Source: Vibrio sp. RE86
Lineage (GTDB): Bacteria; Pseudomonadota; Gammaproteobacteria; Enterobacterales; Vibrionaceae
DNA length: 64,000 bases
Direction of reading: 5' to 3'
Assembly: GCF_013114545.1 (NCBI RefSeq)
Contig: NZ_VTXI01000009.1
Span: 1-64,000 of the forward strand
Shown here: in pieces, positions 21,460 through 31,835 of the stretch
How positions within the stretch are numbered: position 1 is the first letter of the stretch
How the letters are laid out: the number at the start of each line of letters is the position of its first letter
The notes under the pieces: generated by a model
Databases searched by the model: none
The model's input: only the letters and a program-made list of their open reading frames with translations
What the model was told of the DNA's origin: nothing
Made by a program: the position numbers and the translations under genes

Positions 21460-21487
21460 AAAAAAAGCCAAGTCTTTCGACTTGGCT
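21460..21487 (-). terminator. Terminator of tRNA array 1
   Basis: On the minus strand AGCCAAGTC pairs with GACTTGGCT and is followed by a T run. The same hairpin and flank occur after tRNA array 2 at 24112-24139. Confidence 0.9.
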
Positions 21488-21495
21488 TTAAAAAG

Positions 21496-21571
21496 TGGCT
21501 CCTCCTGCTGGGCTCGAACCAGCGACCTGCGGATTAACAGTCCGTCGCTCTACCAACTGAGCTAAGGAGGA
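21496..21571 (-). tRNA. tRNA-Asn (GTT)
   Basis: A 76-nt cloverleaf with encoded CCA and anticodon GTT; acceptor stem TCCTCCT. Last gene of array 1, identical to the copies at 21692-21767 and 24148-24223. Confidence 0.97.
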
Positions 21572-21606
21572 ATTATTCTTTTTGATGTCTTTCTAAGAAG
21601 AAAGAA

Positions 21607-21682
<76 letters not shown>

Positions 21683-21691
21683 ACGCTAGAT

Positions 21692-21767
21692 TGGCTCCTC
21701 CTGCTGGGCTCGAACCAGCGACCTGCGGATTAACAGTCCGTCGCTCTACCAACTGAGCTAAGGAGGA
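21692..21767 (-). tRNA. tRNA-Asn (GTT)
   Basis: A second identical tRNA-Asn copy in array 1. The Thr-Asn pair is tandemly duplicated here. Confidence 0.97.
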
Positions 21768-21786
21768 ATTATCCATTGAAAAGAAA

Positions 21787-21862
<76 letters not shown>

Positions 21863-21917
21863 GCACTATTTTTCTTTTCTTGCTGTTGTCTTATCTTAGA
21901 CACCAGCAAATAAATTG

Positions 21918-21993
21918 TGGTGCCCGGAGGCGGAATCGAACCACCGACACGAGGATTTTCAATCCTCTGCTCTACCGACTGAGCTATCCGGGC
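21918..21993 (-). tRNA. tRNA-Phe (GAA)
   Basis: A 76-nt cloverleaf, anticodon GAA, acceptor stem GCCCGGA as in E. coli, CCA encoded. First gene of array 1. Confidence 0.97.
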
Positions 21994-22002
21994 GACGAGG
22001 TG

Positions 22003-22032
22003 TATTAAACGGCTTTTCGTGTTTCAGGTCAA
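22003..22032 (-). promoter_or_regulatory. Promoter of tRNA array 1
   Basis: On the minus strand TTGACC (-35, 22027-22032) and TTAATA (-10, 22003-22008) are 18 bases apart, directly upstream of tRNA-Phe. The array 2 promoter has the same layout. Confidence 0.7.
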
Positions 22033-22169
22033 CATTAAATTGCAAAAAAAATATCGTTTGTTGTTTTTCTATACTTAATGGGCTGTTTTTATCCGTTTTG
22101 AGCAAGAAATGTATAGCTAGCAGGCGTAGGTGTAGGAAAGAAATAGGGAAATAGTTTAGTTCAAACAAT

Positions 22170-22199
22170 AAAAAAGCACGCAAAGAGGCGTGCTTTTTA
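22170..22199. terminator. Terminator after the chemoreceptor gene
   Basis: Arms AAAAGCACGC and GCGTGCTTTT flanked by A and T runs, 17 bases after the stop of the minus-strand chemoreceptor gene. Confidence 0.88.
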
Positions 22200-22215
22200 C
22201 TGGTCTAGGTGCCGA

Positions 22216-23841
22216 TTAATGCTTAACGGTAAACTTGCTTACCCAATTTTCTAGCTCATTCGATAGCTGAGCTAAGCTTTGTGTGCTGCTGTGACTCTCT
22301 GTCACAACGCTACTTAGCTGATTTCCGCTATCTTCAATCATATTGATTCGCTGAGAAATATCATCACTCACCTGAGTTTGCTCTGCCGCAGCAGTAGCAA
22401 TCTGGTGGCTCATTTGAGTAATCGATTCAAGTGCCACAACAATTTGTTGTAGAGCTTGAGAAGCATTTTGAGATTCCGTTACCGTGCTTTCACTGGTCTC
22501 TGCACACACCTCCATGGTTTGGATAGCGTTTTGCGAGCCTGCTTGCAGGTTAGTGATCATCTGTTGGATCTCTTTTGTGCTGTCTTGTGTACGTCCTGCT
22601 AGGTTACGTACTTCGTCTGCTACGACTGCAAAACCTCGGCCTTGCTCACCAGCTCGTGCGGCCTCGATAGCAGCATTGAGGGCGAGTAGGTTAGTTTGCT
22701 CGGCAATATCGCCAATCACATCCAGTACTTTAACAATGTTGTTTACATCATTGTCTAGGTCAGCAACTGCTTTACTCGCCGCGCCTAATTGGCCTGCTAA
22801 GCCTTGGATGTTATCCACCGTGTTATGGATCAATTGCTGCGTATGCTGGCTTTGCTTGTCGGCTTCATCAGTGCTTCGAGCGGTATCACTTGCAGAATCG
22901 GCAACATTATTCGCAGAAGAGGCCATCTCCGTCATCGCTGTCGCAATCATCGCAGTCGATTGTTGTTGAGAGTCGGTCAGTTGGGCAATGCTTGCAGCAC
23001 GACCTTCCACACTTGAAAGCTCGCTGCGTAGAGCGTGCATTGAGGTATCTAGGTTATTGACCAGTTCTGCGAGCGATAAACTCATTTGCTGAACGGCTTC
23101 ATAGATACTGCCTTTTGGTGCTTGCTGATCGAAAGAGCTTTGGATATTACCGTTAGCAACCTCTTGAACGGCTCTACGTACATCTTGTGGTTCACCACCC
23201 AGTAGGGCAAGCATTCTACGAATAGAAAGAATCAATGCAGCTAAGATGGCTGAAGCGATACCGATACAAAGTAATAGCTGCCATTGCGCTGTTGACCAGA
23301 AGCGTGCATTAACTTCGTTGAAGCCGATACCGGTGCCGACGACCCAACCCCAGTGTGGCGTTCTTTCTGCAATCGATAATTTCTCTTCGATCGTTCCATC
23401 AGGCAGTTTCTGTGTCCATGTGTATTCAACAACCTGGCCTGTTTTACGTCCGAGTACATCAAGAATTAACTGACCAACACTGTTGCCGTCACCATCTTTA
23501 AAGTCATGGAAGCTTGTGCCATGCAGTTGTGGGTCTAGTGGTGTGGCAATAAACGTCATTTTCTCATCGGCTACGTAAACATACTCATTGTCTTTATAGA
23601 TGTTGTTACGCAGTAGGCGAGTTGCCAACGCTTTCGCTTGTTGTTCTTCAAGAGTTCCGTCAAGAGACATTTTCTCGACTTCAGTCAGTATGCTGTATGC
23701 ACTGTTAAATAGTTCATTAACACGTGCTTTGTTGTCTAAGTTACTTGCAACGCGAAGTGTCCAAAGGCCAGTAGCAGTTAATGCTAGCAATGCCACAAGG
23801 ATTATCCCCGAGAGTAAATAAGCTTGAGTTTTTAATTTCAT
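22216..23841 (-). CDS. Methyl-accepting chemotaxis protein with Cache domain
   Basis: A 541-residue chemoreceptor. An N-terminal transmembrane helix (about 8-30) is followed by a periplasmic single-Cache type domain (Y-V-Y-V-A-D... and G-W-V-V-G-T-G-I), a second helix near 190-210, a HAMP region and a long signalling coiled coil. The hairpin tip [20 protein letters not shown] is intact, so it should contact CheA/CheW. The ligand is unknown; no C-terminal pentapeptide tether for CheR is seen. The ATG at 23841 has GGTGAG upstream and starts just before the first helix. It lies between two tRNA arrays. Confidence 0.93.
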   Translation of the reverse strand: MKLKTQAYLLSGIILVALLALTATGLWTLRVASNLDNKARVNELFNSAYSILTEVEKMSLDGTLEEQQAKALATRLLRNNIYKDNEYVYVADEKMTFIATPLDPQLHGTSFHDFKDGDGNSVGQLILDVLGRKTGQVVEYTWTQKLPDGTIEEKLSIAERTPHWGWVVGTGIGFNEVNARFWSTAQWQLLLCIGIASAILAALILSIRRMLALLGGEPQDVRRAVQEVANGNIQSSFDQQAPKGSIYEAVQQMSLSLAELVNNLDTSMHALRSELSSVEGRAASIAQLTDSQQQSTAMIATAMTEMASSANNVADSASDTARSTDEADKQSQHTQQLIHNTVDNIQGLAGQLGAASKAVADLDNDVNNIVKVLDVIGDIAEQTNLLALNAAIEAARAGEQGRGFAVVADEVRNLAGRTQDSTKEIQQMITNLQAGSQNAIQTMEVCAETSESTVTESQNASQALQQIVVALESITQMSHQIATAAAEQTQVSDDISQRINMIEDSGNQLSSVVTESHSSTQSLAQLSNELENWVSKFTVKH

Positions 23842-24147
23842 GTAATAGCTCACCAAAAAATGCTTTATCTGAGTAAAGCTTAAAGAATCCATTCTTGTAA
23901 TAAGAATTTCATATTAGTCGAGTTCTGATAAAGCGAATAGTTGAGGGATGTGAATTTATGATTTGGATTAAATTTTAGGAGCAAAAAAAGTGTTTTTTAA
24001 GCAATAGAGTTCTTATTGTTTAGGTGGTTATTTTTGAGGAGTCATCGGGGGAGCTGGAAAAATGAGGGGGAAGATACCGAGTTCTCAGGAACTAGTAATA
24101 TGCTTCAAACGAAAAAAAGCCAAGTCTTTCGACTTGGCTTCTCAAAG
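23842..24147. other. Intergenic stretch upstream of the chemoreceptor gene
   Basis: This 306-base AT-rich stretch holds the leader of the chemoreceptor gene and, at 24112-24139, the terminator of tRNA array 2. I searched by eye for a flagellar sigma-28 promoter before the chemoreceptor and did not find a convincing one. No small gene is evident. Confidence 0.6.
24112..24139 (-). terminator. Terminator of tRNA array 2
   Basis: The hairpin AGCCAAGTC/GACTTGGCT plus T run on the minus strand is the same as that after array 1, including about ten bases of flank. Confidence 0.9.
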
Positions 24148-24223
24148 TGGCTCCTCCTGCTGGGCTCGAACCAGCGACCTGCGGATTAACAGTCCGTCGC
24201 TCTACCAACTGAGCTAAGGAGGA
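24148..24223 (-). tRNA. tRNA-Asn (GTT)
   Basis: A third identical tRNA-Asn, 76 nt, the last gene of array 2. Confidence 0.97.
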
Positions 24224-24264
24224 ACTATTCTGTTTGTGTCTTGCTAGGCAAGAGCACCAAATAA

Positions 24265-24340
24265 TGGTGCCTCGAGGCGGAATCGAACCACCGACACGAG
24301 GATTTTCAATCCTCTGCTCTACCGACTGAGCTATCGAGGC
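24265..24340 (-). tRNA. tRNA-Phe (GAA), variant acceptor stem
   Basis: A 76-nt tRNA-Phe that differs from the other two copies only at two acceptor-stem pairs: GCCTCGA pairs with TCGAGGC instead of GCCCGGA with TCCGGGC. Both changes are compensated, so it should be functional. Confidence 0.95.
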
Positions 24341-24347
24341 AAAAGAA

Positions 24348-24423
<76 letters not shown>

Positions 24424-24489
24424 ACACTAATATTCTTTGTGCTTTTGTTCGTGTAATAACATTTGCTAACACACCAACAAATCAAATTG

Positions 24490-24565
24490 TGGTGCCCGGA
24501 GGCGGAATCGAACCACCGACACGAGGATTTTCAATCCTCTGCTCTACCGACTGAGCTATCCGGGC
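24490..24565 (-). tRNA. tRNA-Phe (GAA)
   Basis: A 76-nt tRNA-Phe with the standard GCCCGGA acceptor stem, first gene of array 2. Confidence 0.97.
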
Positions 24566-24576
24566 TAACGGGGCGC

Positions 24577-24606
24577 TATTAAACGGATTTTCGCTCCTGC
24601 CGTCAA
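24577..24606 (-). promoter_or_regulatory. Promoter of tRNA array 2
   Basis: On the minus strand TTGACG (24601-24606) and TTAATA (24577-24582) are 18 bases apart, followed by a GC-rich discriminator (GCGCCCCG). Such discriminators are typical of stable-RNA promoters under stringent control. Confidence 0.72.
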
Positions 24607-24669
24607 CAGGTTTTTTTAAAAAAATTCAAAAAAGTCGTTAGTTGCTGAGAATTTAGTCGTTTTGAGCGA

Positions 24670-25806
24670 TTAAGTTTTCCCTGAGTTAAAATCCTTTTTG
24701 AATTTTGTAACTTTTTCTAGGTATCTGCGCGCTTCTGCGTTCGGATGTTTTTTCGTAAGCGCCCAATAAACTTGGTTTGGTTGCAAAGAATTTAAATCTC
24801 GCATTGCCCGTTTTCTATCGTTTCGGTTAAACGTGTTCAAAACACCACCCGTTCCCCCGTTGTAAGCAGAGATCATACTGTACTCAAGTGATAGAGGGTG
24901 ATTAACGTCTTTTAGGTAACGATTTTTCAGAATGTAGAAGTAAGCAGTACCTGTATCGATGTTGTTTTCCGGATTGAAAAGGTATTCTGGTGATGGTTGA
25001 CCTGACTTTTTCTTCACCAGTTTAAAGACATCCTTACCCGCTGTTTTCGGAACAACTTGCATTAAACCGTAGGCATTTGCCCAACTTACAGCGTAAGGGT
25101 TAAAGCTGCTTTCCGTTTTAATGATGGCGTAAATCAGGTCTTCAGGGATGTCGTATTTACGTGATGCACGCTGAACAATGTCTGCATATTTGTAGCTGCG
25201 AATCTCAAATTGCTCTTCTACCATCGGAATTTCGACGTAGTAAGCCTTTTTGAAATCAACATCTTTAACTTTTAATTTGTTCGCAATCAGATAATCGGCA
25301 AATCGGTTGGCGCGCCAAGACCATTGGATGGCTTTGTTATCTTGATCGACCACTTGGCGATAAAGGAAAGGCTGCCCTTCCAGTTTGACCTCTTTTGATG
25401 AGAAAAGATCGACATTTGCCGGATCGTCAGGGGTCAAAAGCGTGGTAATGATGGCGTTTTTGAGGTGTTTTTTAGGATCGGTTGGTGAGACGGTTTCAAC
25501 CGTAATCAGCCCTTTGTCGAAGTTAACTTCTGAACGGCTGAGATAGTTATCGATATATTTAACGTAGTTACTCTTACCTGCAAATTTAATTTCGTTACGA
25601 CCCCAGCGCTTTTCAATATTGCCAGAAAAGCTGTTGATCAGGGCATCGAGCGCATCGGTGTCTTTTGCAAATTGGCCTGGTAACTCAGCGAGGTTTTTTG
25701 CAAAACGGTTGGTTGGCTCATAATTCACATCATATAAGCCTTCGATAAACTCTCGACTGCAGCCTGTTAGGGTCATTGCGATAAGAAAGTAAGCTAACTT
25801 CTTCAT
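24670..25806 (-). CDS. mltC: Membrane-bound lytic murein transglycosylase C
   Basis: A 378-residue outer-membrane lipoprotein that cleaves peptidoglycan with formation of anhydromuramic ends. A lipobox L-T-G-C (Cys16) follows the signal sequence; an MltC N-terminal domain spans about 30-190 and a C-terminal SLT lysozyme-like domain carries the catalytic Glu in I-I-K-T-E-S-S-F-N-P-Y-A and A-Y-G-L-M-Q-V. It follows yggX in the conserved mutY-yggX-mltC order. Confidence 0.96.
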   Translation of the reverse strand: MKKLAYFLIAMTLTGCSREFIEGLYDVNYEPTNRFAKNLAELPGQFAKDTDALDALINSFSGNIEKRWGRNEIKFAGKSNYVKYIDNYLSRSEVNFDKGLITVETVSPTDPKKHLKNAIITTLLTPDDPANVDLFSSKEVKLEGQPFLYRQVVDQDNKAIQWSWRANRFADYLIANKLKVKDVDFKKAYYVEIPMVEEQFEIRSYKYADIVQRASRKYDIPEDLIYAIIKTESSFNPYAVSWANAYGLMQVVPKTAGKDVFKLVKKKSGQPSPEYLFNPENNIDTGTAYFYILKNRYLKDVNHPLSLEYSMISAYNGGTGGVLNTFNRNDRKRAMRDLNSLQPNQVYWALTKKHPNAEARRYLEKVTKFKKDFNSGKT

Positions 25807-25873
25807 AGGTATCCTAAAAAAATGACATCACTGCGGGCAATGATGTCATCTTATCTCTTAACTCGTTTTGATA

Positions 25874-26146
25874 TTACTCGCTTGGTGGCGTGTAACCTTC
25901 GATGTGAACCTCTTTTCCTTCAAATAAGAAGTTAACCATCTCTGCTTCTAGAAGCTTGCGGTGTTCTGGGTCCATCATGTTGAGCTTTTTCTCGTTGATA
26001 AGCATGGTTTGCTTACTTTGCCATTCAGCCCATGCTTCTTTCGATATATTATCGAAGATACGTTTACCTAGTTCACCTGGGTAAAGTTGAAAGTCTAGGC
26101 CATCAGCCTCTTTCTGTAGTCGAGCACAAAATACAGTGCGGCTCAT
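25874..26146 (-). CDS. yggX: Probable Fe(2+)-trafficking protein YggX
   Basis: A 90-residue member of the YggX family, with the invariant N-terminal [13 protein letters not shown]. In enteric bacteria YggX is linked to iron-sulfur cluster protection and oxidative stress. It lies 18 bases after mutY, whose product has a 4Fe-4S cluster. Confidence 0.95.
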   Translation of the reverse strand: MSRTVFCARLQKEADGLDFQLYPGELGKRIFDNISKEAWAEWQSKQTMLINEKKLNMMDPEHRKLLEAEMVNFLFEGKEVHIEGYTPPSE

Positions 26147-26164
26147 AACGACTCCTTAAAATAA

Positions 26165-27220
26165 TTAGCTTTGAAGTTCGAAAGGTAAGCTTTCCAGCAG
26201 TTGTTTAACTGGAGCGGCTAACCCAATCTCTTCAGGTTGCGATAAGTTATACCAAAGTCCTTTGCTCGCTTCCATCACCACATCAGGTTGCTTTGATAGG
26301 TCTACCAATATTGGTGTGATATCGAGGTGGTAATGGCTAAAGGTATGACGAAAAGCGATGAGCTGAGTTTGCTGTTTGATCTTATCGTCAGTGACGTTGC
26401 GAATTGAAAGCTGGTGGTCGATGTCGGCATTACTGTTCTCAGGAAAACAGAACAGTCCCCCCCAGATGCCTGATTGAGGGCGCTGCTCTAACCAAACTTG
26501 GCCATTATGGTGGAGCATGACAAACCATGCTTCTTTCACTGGCTTCTCTTTTTTCGGCTTCTTACCTGGGTAGTCGAGTGGATTGCCTTGCTTTTTAGCG
26601 GCGCAGAACGTTTCTACCGGGCACAAGGTACATTTGGGTTTACTGCGAGTGCACACCATTGCGCCCATATCCATCATGGCTTGGTTATACTTGTCGACAT
26701 CTACAGATGGAGTGTGTTCTTTAGCGAATTCCCACAGTGCGTTCTCAACTTTTTTCTGCCCGGGCCAGCCTTCAACGGCGAAACTGCGCGCAAGGGTGCG
26801 TTTTACATTGCCATCTAAGATTGCATGAGGCTGCTTATAGACGGAAGACAAAATCGCTGCGGCTGTTGAGCGGCCAATGCCAGGTAGCGCGTTCATCTCA
26901 TCGATATTGAGTGGAAATTCTCCACCATATTGCTCGGCGACGACTTTAGCGGCTTTATGAAGGTTACGGGCGCGAGCGTAGTAGCCAAGCCCTGTCCACA
27001 AATGGAGGACTTCATCTTGTTCTGCGTTTGCTAAATCAATAACCGTTGGAAAGCGTTCTAGAAATCGTTGGTAATAGGGGATGACGGTCGCAACTTGAGT
27101 TTGCTGCAACATGATCTCTGACAGCCACACGCTATAAGCGGTTTTATCTTGCTGCCAAGGTAGGCTTTTACGGCCATAGTTCTCATACCATTCAAGGATG
27201 GCACTGGCGAAAGGAGTCAC
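26165..27220 (-). CDS. mutY: A/G-specific adenine glycosylase
   Basis: A 351-residue base-excision repair enzyme that removes adenine mispaired with 8-oxoguanine. It shows the helix-hairpin-helix L-P-G-I-G-R-S-T-A near 115, the 4Fe-4S ligands in a C-X6-C-X2-C-X5-C pattern ([17 protein letters not shown]) near 190-206, and a C-terminal MutT-like domain for 8-oxoG recognition. The glycosylase Glu is in S-E-I-M-L-Q-Q-T-Q. Confidence 0.97.
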   Translation of the reverse strand: MTPFASAILEWYENYGRKSLPWQQDKTAYSVWLSEIMLQQTQVATVIPYYQRFLERFPTVIDLANAEQDEVLHLWTGLGYYARARNLHKAAKVVAEQYGGEFPLNIDEMNALPGIGRSTAAAILSSVYKQPHAILDGNVKRTLARSFAVEGWPGQKKVENALWEFAKEHTPSVDVDKYNQAMMDMGAMVCTRSKPKCTLCPVETFCAAKKQGNPLDYPGKKPKKEKPVKEAWFVMLHHNGQVWLEQRPQSGIWGGLFCFPENSNADIDHQLSIRNVTDDKIKQQTQLIAFRHTFSHYHLDITPILVDLSKQPDVVMEASKGLWYNLSQPEEIGLAAPVKQLLESLPFELQS

Positions 27221-27420
27221 GACTTGCTCTTGTTTTATTTGTTATCTAATTAGTCAAAATTGCACCATAGTTTATGGGTAAAGTACAACCGATAAACAGT
27301 AAGGGTATACTTTACGTCTGAGATGGATGTGTATTTACGCTAAAAAACTTGCACCAGTGGCAATTCTTTGGATAATCACAATCCCTTTGAGTCGAGACCA
27401 AATTTTAGACAGGCAAAATC

Positions 27421-28140
27421 ATGAGTGAAGTGACCACTAACGAGTACAACGAAGACGGTAAACTGATACGCAAAATTCGCAGCTTTGTGCGTCGCGAAGG
27501 TCGTTTGACCAAAGGTCAAGAAAATGCGATGAACGAGTGTTGGCCAACAATGGGTATTGATTACCAAGAAAAGCTTCTAGATTGGAAAGAAGTGTTTGGT
27601 AACGACAACCCAGTTGTTCTAGAAATTGGTTTTGGTATGGGCGCATCTTTGGTTGAAATGGCGAAGAATGCCCCTGAGAAGAACTTCCTTGGTATCGAAG
27701 TGCACAGCCCAGGCGTTGGTGCGTGTCTATCGGATGCACGTGAAGCAGGTATCACTAACCTACGTGTTATGTGCCACGATGCGGTAGAAGTGTTCGAGCA
27801 CATGATTCCAGATAGCAGCCTAGAGACACTGCAGCTGTTTTTCCCTGACCCATGGCATAAAGCGCGTCACCACAAGCGTCGTATTGTTAAAGCTGAGTTT
27901 GCAGAGATGGTTCGTGCAAAGCTACAGCTTGAAACGGGGATCTTCCACATGGCGACTGACTGGGAAAACTACGCAGAGCACATGATTGAAGTGATGAACG
28001 CAGCACCTGGCTTCGAAAACATCGCACAAGAGGGTGATTTCATTCCTCGTCCGGATGAGCGTCCACTGACAAAATTTGAAGCGCGTGGTCACCGTTTAGG
28101 TCACGGTGTTTGGGATATCAAATACAAGCGTGTAAAGTAA
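27421..28140 (+). CDS. trmB: tRNA (guanine-N7-)-methyltransferase
   Basis: A 239-residue SAM-dependent enzyme that makes m7G46 in tRNA. The SAM-binding motif [10 protein letters not shown] is near 63-72 and the family signature F-F-P-D-P-W-H-K near 140. It is transcribed divergently from mutY, with about 200 bases between them, and ends in a terminator. Confidence 0.97.
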   Translation: MSEVTTNEYNEDGKLIRKIRSFVRREGRLTKGQENAMNECWPTMGIDYQEKLLDWKEVFGNDNPVVLEIGFGMGASLVEMAKNAPEKNFLGIEVHSPGVGACLSDAREAGITNLRVMCHDAVEVFEHMIPDSSLETLQLFFPDPWHKARHHKRRIVKAEFAEMVRAKLQLETGIFHMATDWENYAEHMIEVMNAAPGFENIAQEGDFIPRPDERPLTKFEARGHRLGHGVWDIKYKRVK

Positions 28141-28201
28141 TTCATCGTACCTAGGTCTTGATAGACTCTGTACGTTAGCCGCTTAGGCAATGAATTTTTA
28201 G

Positions 28202-28229
28202 AGCCAACATTTACGATGTTGGCTTTTTT
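28202..28229 (+). terminator. Terminator after trmB
   Basis: AGCCAACAT/ATGTTGGCT hairpin followed by six T residues. Confidence 0.9.
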
Positions 28230-28276
28230 GACCCTACAAGAAAATAATAATAACTGATTGATTTTTAAGGTTGCTG

Positions 28277-29197
28277 ATGAAACCGACACAAGAAATATTA
28301 AATGAGATTCTCGAAGAAGTTCGCCCACTTATCGGTCAAGGTAAGGTCGCGGACTATATTCCTGCATTAGCGAGAGTGCCTGCGACTAAGTTCGGCCTTG
28401 CGGTTTTCACCAATGAAGGTGAGGTTATCAAGGCGGGGGATGCTGACGAAGCCTTCTCGATTCAGTCTATTTCTAAAGCGTTGAGTCTGACTCTGGCTAT
28501 GTGTTTGTACAAACCAGAAGAGATTTGGACGCGTGTTGGCAAAGAACCATCGGGCCAAGCCTTTAACTCATTAATTCAGTTAGAGATGGAGCAGGGGATT
28601 CCGCGCAACCCATTCATCAATGCGGGTGCAATTGTGGTGGCCGATTTGCTTAATAGCCGCTTATCTGCACCCCGTCAGCGTTTACTTGAATTTGCTCGTC
28701 AGCTCTCAGGTGATACGCATATCTGTTATGACAAAGTAGTCGCGGCATCAGAGATGATGCACAGTGACCGCAACGCGGCTATCGCTTATTTGATGCGTTC
28801 GTTTGGCAACTTTGAGAATGACGTTATTCCTGTACTGAACAACTATTTCCACGCTTGTGCTTTGAAGATGAGCTGTGTCGACTTAGCGAAAACTTTTAGC
28901 TATCTAGCAAACAAAGGTACGTCGGTTCAAACTGGAAAGTCAGTGATTACCGCAACACAAACCAAGCAATTGAATGCCTTGCTCGCAACCTGTGGTTTGT
29001 ACGATGGGGCTGGTGAATTCGCTTATCGTGTTGGTATGCCAGGTAAATCAGGCGTCGGTGGCGGCATTATGGCGGTAGTTCCGGGTGAAATGACGATTGC
29101 AGTGTGGTCTCCAGAGCTTGACCCTTCAGGTAACTCGTTAGCAGGGACTAAAGCCCTTGAACTGCTAGCTGAACGTATTGGTCGTTCGATTTTCTAG
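28277..29197 (+). CDS. glsB: Glutaminase
   Basis: A 306-residue serine-dependent glutaminase of the beta-lactamase-like fold that hydrolyses glutamine to glutamate and ammonia. The catalytic S-I-Q-S-I-S-K pattern (Ser followed by X-X-Lys) is near residue 64, and N-P-F-I-N-A-G-A-I and the C-terminal G-K-S-G-V-G-G-G-I are conserved. The ATG at 28277 has AAGG upstream; a TTG two codons earlier is unlikely. Closest to E. coli GlsB (YneH). Confidence 0.94.
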   Translation: MKPTQEILNEILEEVRPLIGQGKVADYIPALARVPATKFGLAVFTNEGEVIKAGDADEAFSIQSISKALSLTLAMCLYKPEEIWTRVGKEPSGQAFNSLIQLEMEQGIPRNPFINAGAIVVADLLNSRLSAPRQRLLEFARQLSGDTHICYDKVVAASEMMHSDRNAAIAYLMRSFGNFENDVIPVLNNYFHACALKMSCVDLAKTFSYLANKGTSVQTGKSVITATQTKQLNALLATCGLYDGAGEFAYRVGMPGKSGVGGGIMAVVPGEMTIAVWSPELDPSGNSLAGTKALELLAERIGRSIF

Positions 29198-29205
29198 CAC
29201 CGCAA

Positions 29206-29239
29206 TAAAAAGGGTTGATGCTTTCACATCAACCCTTTC
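29206..29239. terminator. Bidirectional terminator between glsB and hemW
   Basis: Twelve-base arms AAAGGGTTGATG and CATCAACCCTTT between convergent genes, with A and T runs. Confidence 0.9.
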
Positions 29240-29251
29240 TAATTTTTAGCT

Positions 29252-30427
29252 CTACTCTTCGGCCATAAAGGCTTCTAACAGATCATTTAAGAACAGTTTC
29301 CCTTTCTCTGTAATCTGCCAGTGGGTGTCTGTTTCGCTGAGATACCCCATCTCAATCGCCCAATCAATGGTCTCTTGTACCGCTTCAAAGCCAAGACCAG
29401 TCGTATCAAGAAAGTCTTGCTTTGGACACGCTTCAATCAGACGGAAACGGTTCATAAAGAACTCAAAAGGGCGGTCTTCATCGGCCACTTCAACTTCGCT
29501 ATTGAGATACGGTTTGACCATATTATCAAAGGCGGCAAGGTATCCTTTTGGGTGCTTAATCTTAGTCGTACGCACAATTCGACCATCGTTAAAGCTGAGC
29601 TTTCCATGTGCTCCGCAGCCGATACCGAGGTAGTCGCCAAAGCGCCAGTAGTTCAGGTTGTGCTGACACTGGTAGCCAGGTTTGCTGTAGCCTGAAATCT
29701 CATACTGAACATACCCTGCATCGGCTAGCTTTTGATGGCCTTGTTCAAAGATATCCCAAAGATCATCGTCATCTGGCAGTGTCGGCTGTCGATAGTAGAA
29801 CATGGTGTTGGGTTCGATCGTAAGCTGATACCAAGAGAGATGTGGTGGATCGAGTTCGATCGCTTTATCTAGATCCGCTAAAGCTTGATCGACAGATTGA
29901 TCTGGCAAGCCGTGCATAAGATCGAGGTTGAAGCTATTGAGGCCAATCTTATGTGCCAGTTTTGCTGCATTGACTGCTTCATCCTGACCGTGGATACGAC
30001 CCAGTCTTTCAAGCTTCTTTTGTTCAAAGCTCTGAACACCAACTGAGATACGCGTGACACCTGCTTTTTGATAGCCAGCAAAACGTTCAGCTTCGATCGT
30101 GCCAGGATTGGCTTCCATTGTGATCTCTATCTCTTGTTTGAAAGGGATGCGATCTTCGATCCCTTTCAATAGATCGGAAATCCCTTCAGGGGAGATCAAG
30201 CTTGGTGTGCCGCCGCCAATAAAGATCGAGTGTAGGGGGCGCGCATTTGAGCTGAGTCGATAGCGTTCGATGTCCGCATCAAGATCTTGCAGCAGCGCCG
30301 CTATGTACTCTTGCTCTGGAATGTCAGCTTTTAACTCATGTGAGTTAAAGTCGCAGTAAGGACACTTCTGTACACACCATGGGATGTGTACATAAAGGCT
30401 TAAAGCTGGTGGAATTAACTGGCTCAT
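29252..30427 (-). CDS. hemW: Radical SAM heme chaperone HemW
   Basis: A 391-residue radical-SAM protein related to coproporphyrinogen oxidase HemN but acting as a heme chaperone. The cluster-binding C-X3-C-X2-C is Cys18, Cys22, Cys25. The ATG at 30427 is chosen because it gives the family N-terminus (L-S-L-Y-V-H-I-P-W-C); the open frame extends 54 codons further but covers the end of rdgB. It follows rdgB by 10 bases. Confidence 0.95.
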   Translation of the reverse strand: MSQLIPPALSLYVHIPWCVQKCPYCDFNSHELKADIPEQEYIAALLQDLDADIERYRLSSNARPLHSIFIGGGTPSLISPEGISDLLKGIEDRIPFKQEIEITMEANPGTIEAERFAGYQKAGVTRISVGVQSFEQKKLERLGRIHGQDEAVNAAKLAHKIGLNSFNLDLMHGLPDQSVDQALADLDKAIELDPPHLSWYQLTIEPNTMFYYRQPTLPDDDDLWDIFEQGHQKLADAGYVQYEISGYSKPGYQCQHNLNYWRFGDYLGIGCGAHGKLSFNDGRIVRTTKIKHPKGYLAAFDNMVKPYLNSEVEVADEDRPFEFFMNRFRLIEACPKQDFLDTTGLGFEAVQETIDWAIEMGYLSETDTHWQITEKGKLFLNDLLEAFMAEE

Positions 30428-30437
30428 TATTCGATGC

Positions 30438-31043
30438 TTACAGTGATTGCTCAGATAACGTTGCAAACAACTGCTTGAGTGCTTTACCGCGGTGGGATAA
30501 TTGCTTCTTACGCGCAGGCTCAAGCTCTGCTGAAGCGCAGTTGTCTTCCGGTACGAAGAATACAGGGTCGTAGCCAAAGCCATACTCACCGTGTGCTTCT
30601 GTTAAGATGCGGCCTTCCCACTTACCGTGACAAACGATAGGTGTTGGATCGTTCTCATGACGCATCAGAACTAGAACACAGTGAAAGCGGGCAGTACGTT
30701 GCTCCTCTGGAACTTCTTTCATCGCTTCTAGCAGCTTTTCTAGGTTTTGTTGGTCTGTTGCACCAACGCCAGCGTAACGTGCAGAGTAGATGCCAGGAGA
30801 GCCTTTTAGGGCATCGACTTCTAGACCAGAGTCGTCAGCAATCGCAGCAAGGCCAGTCTCTTTAGCGGCATGACGCGCTTTGATGATGGCATTCTCAATG
30901 AAGGTCGTCCCGGTCTCTTCAACGTCAGAAACATTGAACTCGCTTTGTGCGACGACATCAAAACCAAAGTCGGACAGCAGATCTGCCATTTCACGTACTT
31001 TACCTTGGTTACCTGTTGCTAGAACAATCTTGTTATCACTCAT
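30438..31043 (-). CDS. rdgB: dITP/XTP pyrophosphatase
   Basis: A 201-residue Ham1-family house-cleaning pyrophosphatase that removes deaminated purine nucleotides (ITP, XTP and deoxy forms). Motifs A-T-G-N-Q-G-K (near 9), A-I-A-D-D-S-G-L (near 66) and the C-terminal L-S-H-R-G-K-A are intact. Upstream of hemW in the yggSTU-rdgB-hemW order also known from E. coli. Confidence 0.96.
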   Translation of the reverse strand: MSDNKIVLATGNQGKVREMADLLSDFGFDVVAQSEFNVSDVEETGTTFIENAIIKARHAAKETGLAAIADDSGLEVDALKGSPGIYSARYAGVGATDQQNLEKLLEAMKEVPEEQRTARFHCVLVLMRHENDPTPIVCHGKWEGRILTEAHGEYGFGYDPVFFVPEDNCASAELEPARKKQLSHRGKALKQLFATLSEQSL

Positions 31044-31070
31044 CGTATGACCTTAAACCTTTCTCGAACT

Positions 31071-31502
31071 CTATTCTTCTACATAAAATTTCTGGGTGAA
31101 CTTTAATGTGCCAGTGCCTTTAATGCCAGCGTTAACATCAATATTAAAGGTCAATCGTTCTTCTTCGCTGACTGGGAACTCCGCAAGGTAGTAGATGGCG
31201 TCACCCTCTTTGACTTCGCGGAAGGTGAGGTCTCGCATTTGGCCGATGAGGTTTTTAGCGCTGCCAGAAATATCAGCGGTTATCGCAGGCTTTCCTGCTT
31301 GCGAATTGTCTAGCACGCTAATGTTTAGAATTGCCGAATAACCGTTACGTTTTAGTTTGTAGCTACGAGCGACTTGTGGAGTGAGAAAGGTGGAGTTAAA
31401 GGCGGAGTAGTGGACTTCAACGTCTTTGATTGTCTTGAATTGGCCTGCGTAGCTTGGAAGAGCAATCATGCTCACCAGTAGTAGTGTGATCCATCGTTTC
31501 AT
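31071..31502 (-). CDS. DUF4426 secreted protein of unknown function
   Basis: A 143-residue protein with a clear signal peptide (cleavage after S-Y-A) and a DUF4426-type beta-rich body starting F-K-T-I-K-D-V-E-V-H-Y-S-A-F-N-S-T. It is probably periplasmic. It is inserted between yggU and rdgB, a position I associate with gamma-proteobacteria such as Vibrio. The role is unknown. Confidence 0.8.
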   Translation of the reverse strand: MKRWITLLLVSMIALPSYAGQFKTIKDVEVHYSAFNSTFLTPQVARSYKLKRNGYSAILNISVLDNSQAGKPAITADISGSAKNLIGQMRDLTFREVKEGDAIYYLAEFPVSEEERLTFNIDVNAGIKGTGTLKFTQKFYVEE

Positions 31503-31544
31503 GGTGCTTCCTTATAGGGTGTGTAGAGTACAAATAAAAAGCCA

Positions 31545-31835
31545 TCAAATGATGGCTTTAATCTCTTGTGGGATGTTGATTGGCGCTTGGATTCGGACTT
31601 GTTTGTGTCGCCCGAGTTCGCCTTTTTCTATGGTTATTAATCCCTTCGCCACTTTGAATTGCTTGGCGAGATACTTACTGAGATGGGCGTTGGCCTTACC
31701 ATCAACAGGAGGAGCTGTAATCGCAATTTTTAGCTCTTCACCGTGTAGACCAACCATCTTGTCACGGCTTGCTTTAGGTTGAATATAAAGGCGAAGAATA
31801 AGATCTTCGCCATCAAACCAAGCTGCTTGTGACAT
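31545..31835 (-). CDS. yggU: DUF167 family protein YggU
   Basis: A 96-residue DUF167 protein of unknown function, with the family motif [11 protein letters not shown] near 42. Its start shares a base with the stop of yggT, so the two are probably translationally coupled. Confidence 0.92.
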   Translation of the reverse strand: MSQAAWFDGEDLILRLYIQPKASRDKMVGLHGEELKIAITAPPVDGKANAHLSKYLAKQFKVAKGLITIEKGELGRHKQVRIQAPINIPQEIKAII

